A stretch of DNA of 64,000 bases, taken from NCBI RefSeq assembly GCF_000002985.6, contig NC_003279.8, forward strand, positions 3,100,001 through 3,164,000. The letters are read 5' to 3'. Position numbers and translations under genes: made by a program. Origin of the DNA: Caenorhabditis elegans (Eukaryota > Nematoda > Chromadorea > Rhabditida > Rhabditidae). Positions 1-12,419 of the stretch are shown here, one piece after another; within the stretch, counting starts at the first letter, position 1; every line of letters starts with the position of its first letter. The notes beneath the pieces are model-generated. The model was not told the origin of the DNA and ran no database searches. It saw only the letters and a program-made list of their open reading frames with translations.

Positions 1-289
1 CCCCTCTGTGCATAAACTGGACTATCAAGTATTAAATACGAGAGCCATCCTGTCTCATCGATCAATGGCACACAGGAGGAAGAGGAGGAACGTGTCATAT
101 TTACAAAGCGAAAATCAATTTGAATTCACTATTTGCATCAGGGATGGGCAAAATTTTAGGGTTTGAAAATTTTGCAAAAAAAGAGCGAAAAACTGATTTC
201 TATTGTAAGAAATGCTTTTTTTTGGCATAGGAATATACCTTTTTCTCTTTTATAACTTTTAAAAATCTGAAGATTTTGATATTTTTGGC
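1..289. other. No gene seen (left edge)
   Basis: AT-rich flank without a convincing open frame, splice sites or repeat signature. A gene running in from the left cannot be excluded. Confidence 0.4.
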
Positions 290-800
290 CGATTTTTTGC
301 CTGTTTAGCGGAAATTTTTGATTGCGACATTTTGCCGATTTGCCGCAAGTTTTCAATTCCGGCGATTTGCTGGTTTACGACAAATTTGAATTTTCGGCAA
401 ATTACCGATTGCCAGAAATTTTCATTTTCGGCAATTTGCCGGTTTGCCGCAAAACTTCAATTCCGGCGAACTGCCGGTTTGGCGATAATTTTTAATTGCG
501 ACATTTTGCCGATTTGCCGGAAACTTGCAGGTCTGCCGGAAATTTCCATTTTGGACAAATTGCCGATTTGCCGCAAACTTTCAATTCCGGAAATTTGCCG
601 ATTTGCCGGAAATTTTAAATTCCGGCAAATTGCCGGCTTGGTGGAAATTCTCATTTTCGGCAATTTGCCAATTTGCCGAAAATTTCAATTCTGGAAATTT
701 GCCGGTTTGCCGGAAGTTTCAATTCCGGCAATTTGCCGCAAAATTTTAATTCCGGCAACTGCCGAATTGCCGAAAATTTTCGATTGCCGCTCTCCCTGAT
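290..800. repeat. TTTGCCGG-type dispersed satellite block
   Basis: Dense imperfect tandem units built on AATTTGCCGATTTGCCGGAA. The same unit recurs in many blocks across the window on both strands. Translations of it look like repeated CRKF/NLP peptides and are not proteins. Confidence 0.9.
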
Positions 801-1982
801 TCGAACTATAAACACACACACACTTTTTATGGGCCCTCCACCAGTCTGCCAGTGTGTACTTGAGAATCCAACCAGGTCAATAAAATTGACCACGAAAACG
901 TGTCAGTGGCCTCAATCCTCGTTGTTCAATTCGTCAAAACTGGATTAAAATTTCATGAGACGACCAAGGTCTTTTTCCCTTTCTCCTGCTATTTTCATCA
1001 CTAACTAAACCATTGTTGGAGCCACCGAAAAAGAGAGAGAGAAGAACAAACAGAGTAGTCAGCTGTTATGGAGGTTAATTAGGAATTCTTTCGGAAGGTT
1101 CCATTCCCATTTTCATGCATATATAGTGCCACGGACCAAGGTGATTCAGAATTTAGAAACAGGATGATGCTTCTGCTTGAGGGTTCTGTAGGCTATTTGG
1201 GCGGATGGGGGAATTGATGGAAATCTGGTTACAACATACAGAAAGCCAAATTTGATAGAAATTACTTGTTAGAAGAGTATTTGAAAAATTAGGGATTAAA
1301 TAGTGATTATTTATATATTATTATTAGCGAAATTTTTTTGCGAAAAAGAGAAAGACGGAATTACTTTTTTGGAATTTTTCAGATTTTTTGGTTTCCGGGA
1401 AAACCGAACACTTTTAAAATTAAAATTACAAAACAATTCCGAATTTGTTTTTCAAATTTTGAGAAACAATATAATTTTTTTTGAATTTTTTTCTCGTTCA
1501 ATTAAAAAAAATAGCTTAACATGTTAGGCATTTTCCTCCTTTTTCGAATTTTTTTTTCTCATCAAGATAATCAAAATTCGAAATTTCGGAAAATAGAATA
1601 AGGGGCCCCCGTATGGTAAATTCGAAAATTTCACAACGGTTTAATGGAGTTTTGCCAAAATTTTTGCGGTTTTTCTAAATAAAAATTTCCGATTTTAAAT
1701 CATAATCCTAGAAAACTGTGCAGCAGCTGGCTATAACGAAAAGTTCGGGTGTCAGCAACACTCACAGTTGATGATGGGAGAGAGAACAAAAAAAACTACA
1801 AAGTGGTTGTCAGAGAACTGGGGAAAAGAGAGAAAAGAGTGCAGTCTGTGTCGGGTGAGGAGGTTTTGGAGGCGACCAGGTGAGCGGGAAAAGAGACGCT
1901 TTACCAAGAAGAGAGCCTGGAGACTGAGAGACGAGACAGCAGCAGCAGCTGTGAAGCAGTGAGTACAACGACGACGAATAAG
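800..1982 (+). promoter_or_regulatory. Intergenic flank upstream of the receptor gene
   Basis: There is no credible coding exon here. It includes a GA-rich stretch at about 1020-1060 and a purine-rich stretch at about 1770-1960 just before the putative first coding exon at 1983. That placement fits a 5'UTR or promoter. This is inference from position only; no core element is diagnostic in nematodes. Confidence 0.35.
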
Positions 1983-1995
1983 ATGTCGGAAACAG
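1983..1995 (+). CDS. Putative alternative first exon of the HNF4-type receptor
   Basis: ATGTCGGAAACAG is followed directly by a strong donor (GTGAGT). Joined to the acceptor at 4362/4363 it reads MSETEEM and continues in the receptor frame without a stop. That gives a 375-residue isoform instead of 369. The intron would be about 2.4 kb. Support is the ATG, the donor and the kept frame; the exon is only 13 nt, so chance is possible. Confidence 0.5.
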
Positions 1996-1999
1996 GTGA

Positions 2000-4362
2000 G
2001 TGAAGCCGTCGTAATGAATAAAAGGACCTTCCGGAACATCTGGCATCTTTAATAATATGCATTTAAAAGAGAAGGAGTCTATTTCATGAATTAGTATCGG
2101 TTCGATGAATTGCCGCCGCCGCCGCTTTGGCTTAGATCTAAGCCCATTCGGGATAAATGCTTGATCCTCCTCCTCCAGCAGTAGCTTCTTCTTGATGAAA
2201 ACCATATTGTTGTTGGTGGCAGGAATCGATTTATCAACGGGTGGGGCACAAAAAATCAATGAATGAACCTTTTGAGACGCAGGGATACATCGGAGGGAAG
2301 AAGAAACAATGCGACTGCCTCTCTTACTTGTTATACCTTTTTTTTTGCAAGATTTAGTTAATTGTGGTGTGATTTTTAGTTAGAAAAATGGTTTTTTGGT
2401 GAAATTTTGAATTTTGAAACGGTTCATCTTGCTATAAATTGGAAATTATCGATTTTTTTCAAAATTCTTAAATTATTAGTTGAAACTAAAAATTAAAAAG
2501 AAATAGTTTTGGCACTTTTAACTATTTTCACTCCGGAAAATTCCTTTTTTCAAAAAAGTCGTTGAAAATCGAATTTTAAAAATTTTTCCCGAAATATATT
2601 TCGATGTTTGTAAAATTTCGTGAATTCGCGAACTTTTACACACAAAAATAAAATTTTTGGTTAAAAACAGCTACTTCAAACGAATTTCAGAGCACAAAAT
2701 TTAGTTTTTTGTGACTCTAAATTGAACATTTTTGGCAATATAAACGTCGAAAATCCTTTTTTTTTTCAAAATTTCTTTTTTTTTTTGCATAATTTATACA
2801 AAAAGATAAATTTTTCGTTAAAATTTAAAAAATCTGCAACTTTTAAGCAATTTTTGATGGAAAAACGCTTAGGATCCGAGAAATTTTTTATTATTATTAT
2901 TTTCTAACAAAATTTTTTCAAGTTTTTTGCGATTTTTGAAGATTTTAGGCCGAAAAAAAATTTAATGGAAATTTCAGAAAAAAACGCGTCGTTTTTTGCT
3001 AAAAAAAAGTTTAACTAAATTTTTTTAAGAGAAAAAAATTATCGAAAAAAAAACCATTGTCTTCTTGGTTTTTTGTTGGAAATTTTAGATTTTTTTTTGA
3101 TTTTTCGGTCCAAAATTCATGTGTAGTCCTTTTGGAAAACTTAAAAACTTAGACCCGAAAAAAAGAATTCCTGATGTTCGTAGCGTGCTTGTTGTACCCC
3201 CAAAAGAAACATATTTATGATAAAACCATAATAAGACCTTATCTATCGATCAGTCAGCCGTCAGTCGACCACCTCGTGGCACGCTTCTCTTCTTTTCTTT
3301 CTATTCTCGTCTCGAGACCTATTTCTTTTAGTTTCGTGAACTTTTATTTTCGTGCGAAATTGTTCGAAAATGTGATAGATATAGTTAAAATTGAATAAAA
3401 AAGCTAACATTTCCAAAAAAAAAAGATTTTTTTAAAGACAAAGATCACAACACTTTCTATCATCATTTTCGTGCGATAAACTCAAAAAAAATTATTTGCG
3501 GTGGGGTTTTCTACCCAAAATGGCAGAAAATAGTGTCAATTTACCAAATATAACTGCTAGAATTATTATAGAATTTTTCTAAATTTTTTATATGAGATTT
3601 TAAGAATTTTGCGATAAAAATTTGAAATAACTGATTTTTTGTTGAATTTGTGCACACAATTTTCACATTTTTCGGCTAAACGGAGGTTTTTTATTATTAT
3701 TTTTGTATTAAATGACAGAAAATAAACCGTAATGCCCGAAAATAACTGTTAAAAAATTTATAGAATTTTTCTAAATTTTTTCATAAAAATTTGAAATGAC
3801 TGGTTTTTTTTTTGGAATTTCGGCGTAAAATTTTAACGTTTTTCGGCTAAACGGAGGTTTTTTCTCATTTTGTATGGTTCGAAACATTTTTTTTTTCAAA
3901 ATTTAAGTCACTTTTTCCGCAAAACGGAAAAATGACTTGAAATTTGCCGCCGAAAATCGGGAAAAATGTTGAAACTAGGTAGTTAATTTGCGCAAAAAAT
4001 TTAACAATAGTCTAGCCATTTGAACTTTTTAATGCAAAATTAAACAAAAATTATTTGAAAATTTAGAAAAATTCTATAAATTATTTAACAGTTATATTCG
4101 GTCATTACGGCCTATTTTCTGTCCTTTTAGGCAAAGAGACCCCACAATAATGGAGCTTTTTGCCTTAAATGACAGGAAATAGGCCGTAATGACCGAATAT
4201 AACTGTTAAAAAAATTATAGAAATTTTCTAAATTTTTTATGATTTTTTTTCAAAATTTTGATCACACGAAATTGAAGATCCCAAAAAATCAATTTTTGTC
4301 GAAATTTCAACTTTTTCCAACGCATTTTCCATTTTTCGACAGCAAAACCGTCCTATTTTCAG
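2000..4362. repeat. Putative long intron with inverted repeats
   Basis: AT-rich sequence lies between the putative first exon and the DNA-binding-domain exon. From about 3520 to 4235 there are direct and inverted copies of a unit around CCGTAATGACCGAATATAAC. The arms at about 4080-4135 and 4165-4230 form a near-perfect hairpin around GCAAAGAGACCCCACAATAA. 2000-3500 holds nothing else recognisable. Confidence 0.6.
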
Positions 4363-4367
4363 AAGAA

Positions 4368-7300
4368 ATGACACTGGAAGAAAAAGAAGAAGTATCAACG
4401 TCGACAAGCCAAAGCCCCCAGTCTTCTTCGTTTGAAAACGTTTTTTGCGCGATTTGCGGAGATAGAGCAACTGGAAAACATTACGGAGCGATGAGTTGTG
4501 ACGGGTGTAAAGGTAATTGGAGTTTAGTTTTTTGATTTTAAAACGTGATTATTCTGCTTAATCACACTCAAAATTGCCCAAAAATGACTTCTTAAGAAGG
4601 TTTTTTAAAGAAAAATACTGAAAAAATGGCATAATTATAGCTAAAATCCAATATTTGGCAACTTACAGCCGCCCGAAACTGATTTTTATTTGATTTTAGC
4701 ACTATTTTGCATATTTTTTGTCGTTATTTCGTTAACTTAAGAGCACTTTCAGACGATAGGTAATTGATAGACAAATATCGGCTAGAAATTACCTAAGTCG
4801 CCGAAAAAACGTCACAAATTACATAAAATATGCAAAAAACAGCCAATAAAATCAATTTCCGACCGGTGTACATCGGAAAATGGGAAAAATTGCAGATTTT
4901 TGCTAAAACTAGGAAAAATTCCGTATTTTTGAGATTTTCAGTCAAAAAATACCTCAAAATCTGGCAAATTGCTCAAAAATGAACATTTTTATACAGAAAA
5001 ATCAGGAAAAAACGGTCCAGCAAGAACCAGGGCGGAATATTCGATTTTCTTGATTTTAAACAATTTTTTTCTAATTTTTACTGCATTTTCGGGTAATTTC
5101 GACCAAATTATAGCAAAATCCGCTGAATTTCGAGCTAAAAACAAAACAAAAAGTGTTGGCGTGACACATGTGTGCTGTGACTACCATCTAAACAATGCAC
5201 TAATGCGTTATGGCACATAGTAAATGAAGTGAACTGAGAATTTGGAGGAGAAAGCTTGTGTGAGCCCTCTCCAGAGAGAAAAGGGTTTCTCTTTTTAATG
5301 CTCCAACGGCTCTTGAAATCTTGGGGGGGGGGGTCACATTTCGTTCCGGAATAACAAAAGATGTATAGAGAAACCGATTTTTTAGACGATTTCCTTTTCG
5401 GAAAGCAAAAAAGGCGGGAAAAGAGGCGCGGAGCGGCTTTTTAACGGAGAATTCTTGGGATAGAGTAGCGCAGAAGACGATAATTATAAGTTTTTCATAC
5501 TTTGAGAAGAAAAATGCAAAAAAAAAAATACAAAAAAAGCGGAGAAAATCTAAAGAAATCGAAAAAAAGAGCGAAAAATTCCGCGAAAACAATTTAAACA
5601 CTTCACAGTACCACCTGTTAAAGGCGCATAGCCAATTATTTTCAGTGGGTCTCGGCACGAAAACTTTTTAATAGCGCCCAAGACTATAAGATGTGGCTTA
5701 AATGTTTTGATAAAATTGAAAATTGAAAATTGAAAATTCTAAGTTTTAAATAACAAATTCTTCAAAATTTTGCAGTTATATTTCTGTAAAATCAACGAAG
5801 CAAAATTAAATGCGGTACAGTACGTTTAATTAAAGGTGCATTACAATTAATGTGTTGATAGGCCTCACCACGAAAACCTTTAAACGGCTCCTAAAAGCTT
5901 TTCAGGTCGATTAAAACATTTTTAAATATTGTATTAAATTCCTAAATACCAAACCAAAGTTTTAACTTCAGATTGAACTAATTTGACATGTGAAAATAGA
6001 GATACAGACGTCAAAAAAACTGAACGGTGCACTGTACCAGTAATTAAAGATGCATTCCGATAACATCTTGATGGGTTTCGCCACGAAAATCTCGTTACAG
6101 TGTGCAAAAGGAGGGAATTCAAATACTTTATGGCAAAAATCCATGCTTTTTTTTCAGGATTTTTCCGGCGGACAATTCGAAAACGGCACTCATACGTCTG
6201 CCGATTCGGAGAAAAGTGTCAAGTGGATAAAGGTGAGTTCTAGAAAATCGTGGCGGGACCTGATTTTTCTCGTTGTCACAATTAAAATAAGGGGTTACTG
6301 TATTAATTAAAGGCGCATATACTTTTTCGCGGAGCCTACATTTTAATAAATTGCTTTCGTGGCGGGACCGGCTACAGTAATTTTTTTTTTACGAAAAAAC
6401 ACGAAAATTCGCATAATAGGAAAGAAAATGTGTAGTTTCTGTTTTATGTCAAAACAGTGTTCCGCCGGGAGCTCAAAACTCGGAAATGTTTGCCATTCCT
6501 GTCTACGAATTCCATAATCATCATCATTTTCTTCTTCTTCTTCCGCAGTGTCCTCCTTCCACTCGATATACTAGTGTATTTGTATTTTCGGTACAATGCA
6601 TCACACCGCTGCGCTCATCTTTTTTCATAATCCTCTTGGCCCGCGACGGAAATAGTGTGCAATGAGTGGAGGCGCAGAGACATTTTGCATTCAATCATCT
6701 CTCGACATATGCCATCTTATTGGCTACTACTTCAGAGGGACTGATAAATTATTTGAAAAATTTTGCATTTTTTTATGAATAGTGAGAGGTAAAGAAAATC
6801 GGACATCCTTAAAAAATGTTTAAAAACATTAAAAATGTGAAACTTTTCTCAGTTGACAGTTTTGCCTAATCTAGGGGTGGGGGGACAATTGCGATCCGGC
6901 AAATTGTCACATTGTACAATTTTCCGATTTGCCAGAAATTTCACTTCCGGCAATTTGCCGATTTGCCGTAAAATATCAATTCCGGCATTTTGCTGATTTG
7001 CCGAAAATTTTCAATTTCGGAAAATTGCGATTTGCCGGAAGTTCTCAATTCCGACAATTTTCCGATTTGCCGGCAAATTTCCCGAATTGAAATTTCCGGC
7101 AACTTGCCGGAATTTAAATTTCTGACAAATTGCCGGAATTAAAAATTTCCGGCGAATCGGAAAAATTTTTGTAATTGAAAATTTCCGGCAAATTGGCAAA
7201 CCGGCAATTTGCTGGAATTGAGAATTTCCGGCAAATCGGCAAACCAGCAAATTGCAGGAAATTACGATTCCAACAATTTGCTGGTTTGCCGATTGCCGGA

Positions 7301-9522
7301 AATTTTGAATTCCGGTAATTTGCCGATTTGCCGGAAATTTTCAATTCCGGTAATTTACCGATTTGCCAATTTGCCGGAAATTTTTAACTCCGGCAATTTG
7401 CCTATTTGCCGAAAAAATAAACTGACCAACCAATCAGCAAAAAAACCCGTTGAAAGTTAACATTCAATCTTAATTTATTAAGACATGTTGAACGATCTGA
7501 AATCAAATTCATTGCAGCGAAACGAAATTCGTGTCGAAAATGCCGATTCGACGTGTGCCTGCGGAAAGGAATGCGACGGGATGCGGTACAAACAGAACGG
7601 GATAGAATTCGACCAGCAAATCCGTTAAGCAACGGAAGTAATGGAGGAATAGTTCCAGATGATCCCCTTCTTGACACACTTATCAGAGCCGAGGCATCGA
7701 CAAGAGGATTACGGTAATAATATTGATGCATGACTGGGGTCTACTGCGGGGAATACATTTTTTTTTAGCTGAAGGGGGGTTTCGCCTGAACATACATATT
7801 GAAAAATCACTACCTTATGAAGGTCGAATGAGCATCAATCATTCTAATTTTCAGGACAACAGTAATCACAAAAACTGCAGAAGCTCGTAAACAGGCGACC
7901 ACAAATGATGTAACAGACAGTATGAATCAGCAATTAACACTAATGGTTGAATGGGCAAAGGTTTTGGAAGGATTTCAGAGAGTTGATAATATCACACAGG
8001 TTGCCTTGCTCAGGTATGCTTATTTTCTCAAATAGTTACAATTTAAGCTGGTATAGCTTCGCGTATTCGTGAGAGCTTGCGTCTTGAAAGGTGCTTGGTA
8101 AATTAGGTTATGTATATTTTAGTTTATACATACTCTTATTTAAGGAAAAGGCACATGGCACAAAAGCACAATTTTTTTCAAGTCAATTGTTTTATTTCCA
8201 GGCACTTCTCAGCACAACATCTTGTCATGTGTGCAGCATTCCGAAGCATTCACTTATCAGATGCAGTTTGGCTGACAAATGAGACATGCCTGCACAAGGA
8301 TAGTCCAAAGATCCCGGATATGAAGTTAGTTAACATCAAAAATTGAAAATTGAACACACAGATATATAAATGTACAAAACCTTTAAAAAATTATAACCAG
8401 GAGTGGATTTCTAAAACAAAAAAAAACCGATTATTTTGGGGCACTTTTTTGAAAAAAAAAACGATGAACAACAAATAAATGAATTCTTACTGATACTTCC
8501 ATTTTCAGCCGAGTCGCTGAACGAATAATCGATCAAGTGACGAATCCAATGAGATCGTTACATATGAACGAAATCGAGTATATCGCTCTGAAAGCTATCG
8601 CCTTTTTTGATCCATGTAAGTATACAAATCCTTGTTGAATTATTTTTCCTACAGAGGATTTTTTCAGTGGCAAAAGGAATCACAAGCGAGTCGTACAGTG
8701 ATGTAGAGGAAATGCGACAACGGGTGGGTATTATGAAAGAGATTTTTAGAAAATGTCTTTTTTTTTTAATTTCGGAAAGAAGGTCTTTGAAATAATATTG
8801 ATCATAAGTTTCATGTCAGAATTAAATTATCCTTTTTAGTGTATTAATAAAATCATACGAATCAAGGGTGAGCCGCAAACGATTTTTTCTGGCAAATTGA
8901 AAAATCGGCAAATTGCCAGAATTAAAGTTTCCGGCAAACCGACAAATTGACGGAATTAAAAATTTCCGGTAAATCGGCAAACCTGCAAGTTGCCAATTTG
9001 CCGAATTTGTCGACAAAAAATTTGTCGAACCTCCGTTGCCGCTCAACTTGAACGGCAATTTACCGATTTGCCGGAAAAACAGTCACTCACAGACAAAATG
9101 CGGAATTTCAAAATTCCAAACTCATCAACCAATTTCAATTTTAACTTTCAACTTTCAAAAAAAATTCAAAATTCGAAAAAAAAAATCAATTTCGAACTCA
9201 GTTTTCAAATTCAAAATTTCTAAACCAAATACAACTCGATCTATAGCTGTACTAAATGCATTCTTTTTTCCAGATTCTCGAATCCTTCGAACGACATGTC
9301 CGATACGTGTCCCCTTACAAAGACATGCCCCTCCGATTTGCAAACCTTCTCCTACTCCTTCCTCCAATGCTTGCGATTTCCCGTGATTTGGTAGAAGACG
9401 TTCAACTGGCAAAACTGTTCGGACTTGCTTCAATTGACAATCTGATGCTTGAACTGATGCTACCAAATGAGGGAAAAAATACAACTGACAAGACATCACC
9501 TCCAATTATGTGCCATCAATAA
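4368..9522 (+). CDS. nhr-64: HNF4-type nuclear hormone receptor (369 aa)
   Basis: Ligand-type transcription factor of the expanded nematode HNF4 family, expected in the nucleus on DR1-like sites. Eight exons: 4368-4512, 6158-6232, 7518-7713, 7855-8013, 8202-8324, 8509-8615, 8668-8723, 9274-9522. All phases close. The DNA-binding domain occupies residues about 24-98. Finger 1 uses C27, C30, C44 and C47; the P-box is CDGCKG (44-49) as in HNF4. Finger 2 uses C63, C69, C79 and C82. The C-terminal extension contains [14 protein letters not shown], close to HNF4. A helical ligand-binding domain follows (about 139-360). Introns 1-3 and the last carry satellite or TIR repeats. AATAAA overlaps the stop codon. 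The family call is strong. The symbol rests on recalled length (369 aa) and locus; nhr-69 or another HNF4-like paralogue is the alternative. Confidence 0.85.
4513..6157. repeat. Receptor intron with diverged repeat copies
   Basis: Around 5585-5670, 5815-5905 and 6030-6095 there are diverged copies of a unit with ACAGTACC, AATTAAAGGYGCAT and a GGTYTCGCCACGAAAA core. An 11-G run lies at 5323-5333. The frames open on the minus strand (5200-5658) are low-complexity and are not supported as genes. Confidence 0.55.
6880..7420. repeat. TTTGCCGG satellite in receptor intron
   Basis: Tandem TTTGCCGG units. Orientation flips near 7080-7140, so the block is a large imperfect inverted repeat within the intron before the second-finger exon. 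Confidence 0.85.
8890..9080. repeat. TTTGCCGG satellite in last receptor intron
   Basis: Short block of the same satellite with both orientations present, between the LBD exons at 8723 and 9274. Confidence 0.8.
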
Positions 9523-9647
9523 ATTTATTTCACTTATTTATACAGCTGAAATGCAACAGAAAAAAATTGTGTGCACTTTTTGAAACAAAAATAGAATTTG
9601 ATTTTATAAAAACTAATTAAAACTTTATTCTTGAAAAAATCCGTTAA

Positions 9648-10710
9648 CTAAACGTGTATATATTGTGATGGCATTGTAGTTTCTACCTCGTAATGTGAAT
9701 TGAAAAACTCAAAAGTGGATAGAAATAGTGGAGCGGAAAGTTCATACTTTTGAGTTACCGGTACAAAACTCAGGTTGTGACGTTGAAGATGAATGTTCCC
9801 GTATCTTGAGCAATTGTGGTAGATCCACAGCTCCACTTCGTAGAAGTTCTGAACAATTATGCGGATTTAGGCTGATATGATTTTTTATAACCGATTTAAT
9901 AAAATCACTCCAAAAGTTATTTGATCTTCCAAAATTTCCAGTCAAATGTTCCAATAATATCGAATTTTTGAATAATTTTTTCAAGTTAAAAAAAACATCG
10001 AAGAACGAATTTATATTTTGTCTACTTCAAAAATTCTCCACTTTTTGACTCAAATATTTGATCACTATTTTAACATTTTAGGAGCAGTTTTATTTTTTCC
10101 TTACTGATTCTACCTTTAAAGGTGCTGTAATCGCTTTTTTAATTGTTTAACTAGACTCGAAATTGTCTGAAAAAACCAAATTTCAAGATGAAATTTTCAA
10201 ACTATAAAAAGTTTCATAACTATAAAAAGTTATGGCGGCTCAAAAAGTGACCTAACATTAGGTCGATGGAGGACCAAAAGTTTCCAAAATTTACAAAATT
10301 GGAACTCATACTGTAGGAAATAATTTTTAGTCTAACAAATTTTGATTACGCCACCTTAAATGCAACGATATCACAATAGACGATCCATAAAACACTCACA
10401 TCTTTTAGCCCGTCATTGGACTGAAATCCGTTCAGCACATATTTGAGCTCTTTCAGTCTTGTACATTTAGTTCCGAAATGATCTATTGTGTCGTCTCTGC
10501 TGTAAATTAAATCAAGAACAATCAATAAAATTATTTTAACTTCAATCAGAATTAAGCAGGAGACAGTTTGAAGTATTCATTATTATTGTAGTGATGTATT
10601 TATTATACATCTATGTAGATACTCAAAAAGCAAAATTAAAAAAAAAGAATACAAAACTCACAAAGTGTCCATCTCCTTTAGAACAATCGCCAGACACCAT
10701 CTAGACTCGT
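9648..10710 (-). CDS. Unrecognised small gene or gene remnant
   Basis: Three exons can be joined on the minus strand: about 10710-10662, 10499-10400 and 9848-9648. The donors are GTGAGT and the acceptors TTTACAG and TGTTCAG; the frame is continuous and ends in TAG at 9648. The product reads MDTLFRDDTIDHFGTKC at the junction of the first two exons and ends ...MPSQYIHV, about 100 residues from the internal ATG. Upstream of that ATG the frame is open for only a few codons before TGA near 10716. A second open frame at 9742-9984 overlaps the last exon one base out of register, which suggests either another exon or a frameshifted relic. It could be a degenerate member of a nematode-expanded family. 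I do not recognise the domain. Confidence 0.4.
10090..10330. repeat. Diverged transposon-derived repeat
   Basis: Contains AAAAGTTATGGCGGCTCAAA, matching the GTTATGGCCGCTCAAA arms of the TIR element at 22.4-23.5 kb. It is probably a decayed relative inserted in the intron of the small minus-strand gene. Confidence 0.5.
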
Positions 10711-10929
10711 AGTGATGTTGTCAAGTGATCACACCGTCCACATGGAACTTGGTGGGCTCGCCGCCGGCTCTCCAGACAGCTGCCTCATGCACAATCACCA
10801 TGAGGGTCAAGACTCCACAGACAGCAGATGTCATCATTCGGGCTCGGGGCGCGGAGAGTGGGAGCACAAATGAATGGCAGACGAGGAGTTTCTTTCTCTC
10901 TCGATGCGTGCCAGGAATGGGTGTAAACC

Positions 10930-11880
10930 ATGGGTATGCGGCAAATTTGTCAAATTTGCCGGACTCGAGAAATTTTGAAATTTGCCGCACACACACCACA
11001 AATTGGGTTTTAAAATATTTGACCGAAAAACTATAGATTTTGCTCAAAAAATTATAGTAAAATAACATACAATTGAGTTATTTTGAATTTTATGTAGGCC
11101 TCCTAGAAATATCAGAAATTTTCTCACTTTTCGGATTTTGCTCAGCACGTCAAAACCAATTAATATAAAATCCATAGATTTTTTGTTTATTTTTCACTTT
11201 GATATTCGGAAAATATATAAGCAGGCAATAGGCAGGCTGAAAGGTGCGCAGACCAGGGGTGTTCGGCAAACCTCAAAATTTGCCGTGCTTAACAAATCCC
11301 AAAAAGTTTAATACTTTTGGATGTTTTTTTGGAGCACCAAAACTGCTGAATTCGGAACAAACATCTGGTTTCTGAACAAGTTCCATGTAGTGTTTCTGCT
11401 TAAACATCAAATTAATCCAATTTTGTGTCATTTTACTAAATTTTTGGGGGCAAAAACAATAGTAATTGTATTGTCAAATTTTTTCTGTGTGCGGCAAATT
11501 TCGAAATCTGCCTACTCGGTAGTTTGGCTCGCTTGGCGCGCGACGAGGGTGCGCCTGGCGCGCGGACGGGGCGCGACTAGACTACTGTATCGCGATCTAC
11601 TCGGCACTTTGCTACTCCTGGCGCGCGCACGTTTCGCACCGGGCGCGCGGACGGAGCGCGCTAGTAATAATGTCTCGAACGCCCGGCGCACTCTCTGCGC
11701 GCGCCCGGCGCACTCTCTGCGCGCGCCCGGCGCATTTCATACGAATTTGGCCACGGCTCGTTCCCCATCCCTTCATTATTTTATCAAATACATTGTCAAC
11801 TTGGAATACTGAGTGTATTAATACATGTATTAAAATTTAATTTTATTAAATTGAAAATCTTTAAAAAAAATTTAACACTT
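10930..11880. repeat. GCGC-rich repeat island with TTTGCCGCAC elements
   Basis: At 11510-11740 the base composition jumps to very GC-rich, with repeated GCGCGCGCCCGGCGCACTCT units. Satellite half-units (AAATTTGCCGCACAC) lie near 10940-10995 and 11265-11290. The open frame across it (11321-11812) is a by-product of the repeat. Confidence 0.75.
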
Positions 11881-12300
11881 CAAAATTAATAATTTCCATT
11901 GTGCAGCAAGTCCACTTCCTTTTCTGTTGGAGTTCCTCAAGTTCTTTCGAAGGACCTGAAGAAAGAAAGAAGTTAATTTCATTCATTGAAACATTTTTTA
12001 TGTTCATCTGAAGAAGAAAAACTTACAGGTTTCTGGGAAAAAAACTCCAAAAAACTTCTTTCCAAAGGTCTCTCGTGCATTGGCAGTGTGAAGGTGGTGA
12101 ATCCAAATCATCTCCATGACTTTGATGCTTTTCTGAAAATATCAAATTCTGTTTTTTAAATAATTGCGATGCATAGAAGATGTTGAAGACCGGGTCGTTA
12201 TCAAATTATTACTAATTTCGAAAAAATCGTTTTTATAATCTTACCGATGAACTATTTCATTCTATTCCTCCGATGATTTGTTTCGCACCTTTGACTCATT
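11870..12300 (-). CDS. Possible small two-exon gene, function unknown
   Basis: On the minus strand, an exon at 12133-12028 ends in a GTAAGT donor and joins an exon starting at 11955 (acceptor CTTCAG), in frame, to a stop at about 11870. From the ATG in the first of these the product is about 60 residues, starting MEMIWIHHLHTANARETF. An upstream exon ending in GTAAGA near 12240 contains stops in every frame and would be untranslated. The splice signals are good but the protein has no recognised domain. It may be a relic or non-coding. Confidence 0.3.
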
Positions 12301-12419
12301 TTCTGCAAATTTTTTCATTAATATTTAATTGAAAAATAAATAAAAAATAAAGAAAATGTGTAAAGCCGAAAAAAACTGAAAAAAAACACAGCTTGAAAGA
12401 TTTGGCAGAGTTGAAATCT

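Noticed and set aside
332-799. 155-codon frame rich in ICRKF/FAGNF
   Set aside because: Translation of TTTGCCGG satellite; the same peptide appears in several frames and blocks.
10721-11068. 115-codon minus-strand frame upstream of the small unknown gene
   Set aside because: Starts in satellite-like sequence and ends in TGA before the neighbouring exon frame; no domain, although the last 38 codons (from MMTSAVCG) look less biased.
11321-11812. 163-codon frame with Arg/Ala-rich end
   Set aside because: Runs through the GCGC-rich repeat island.
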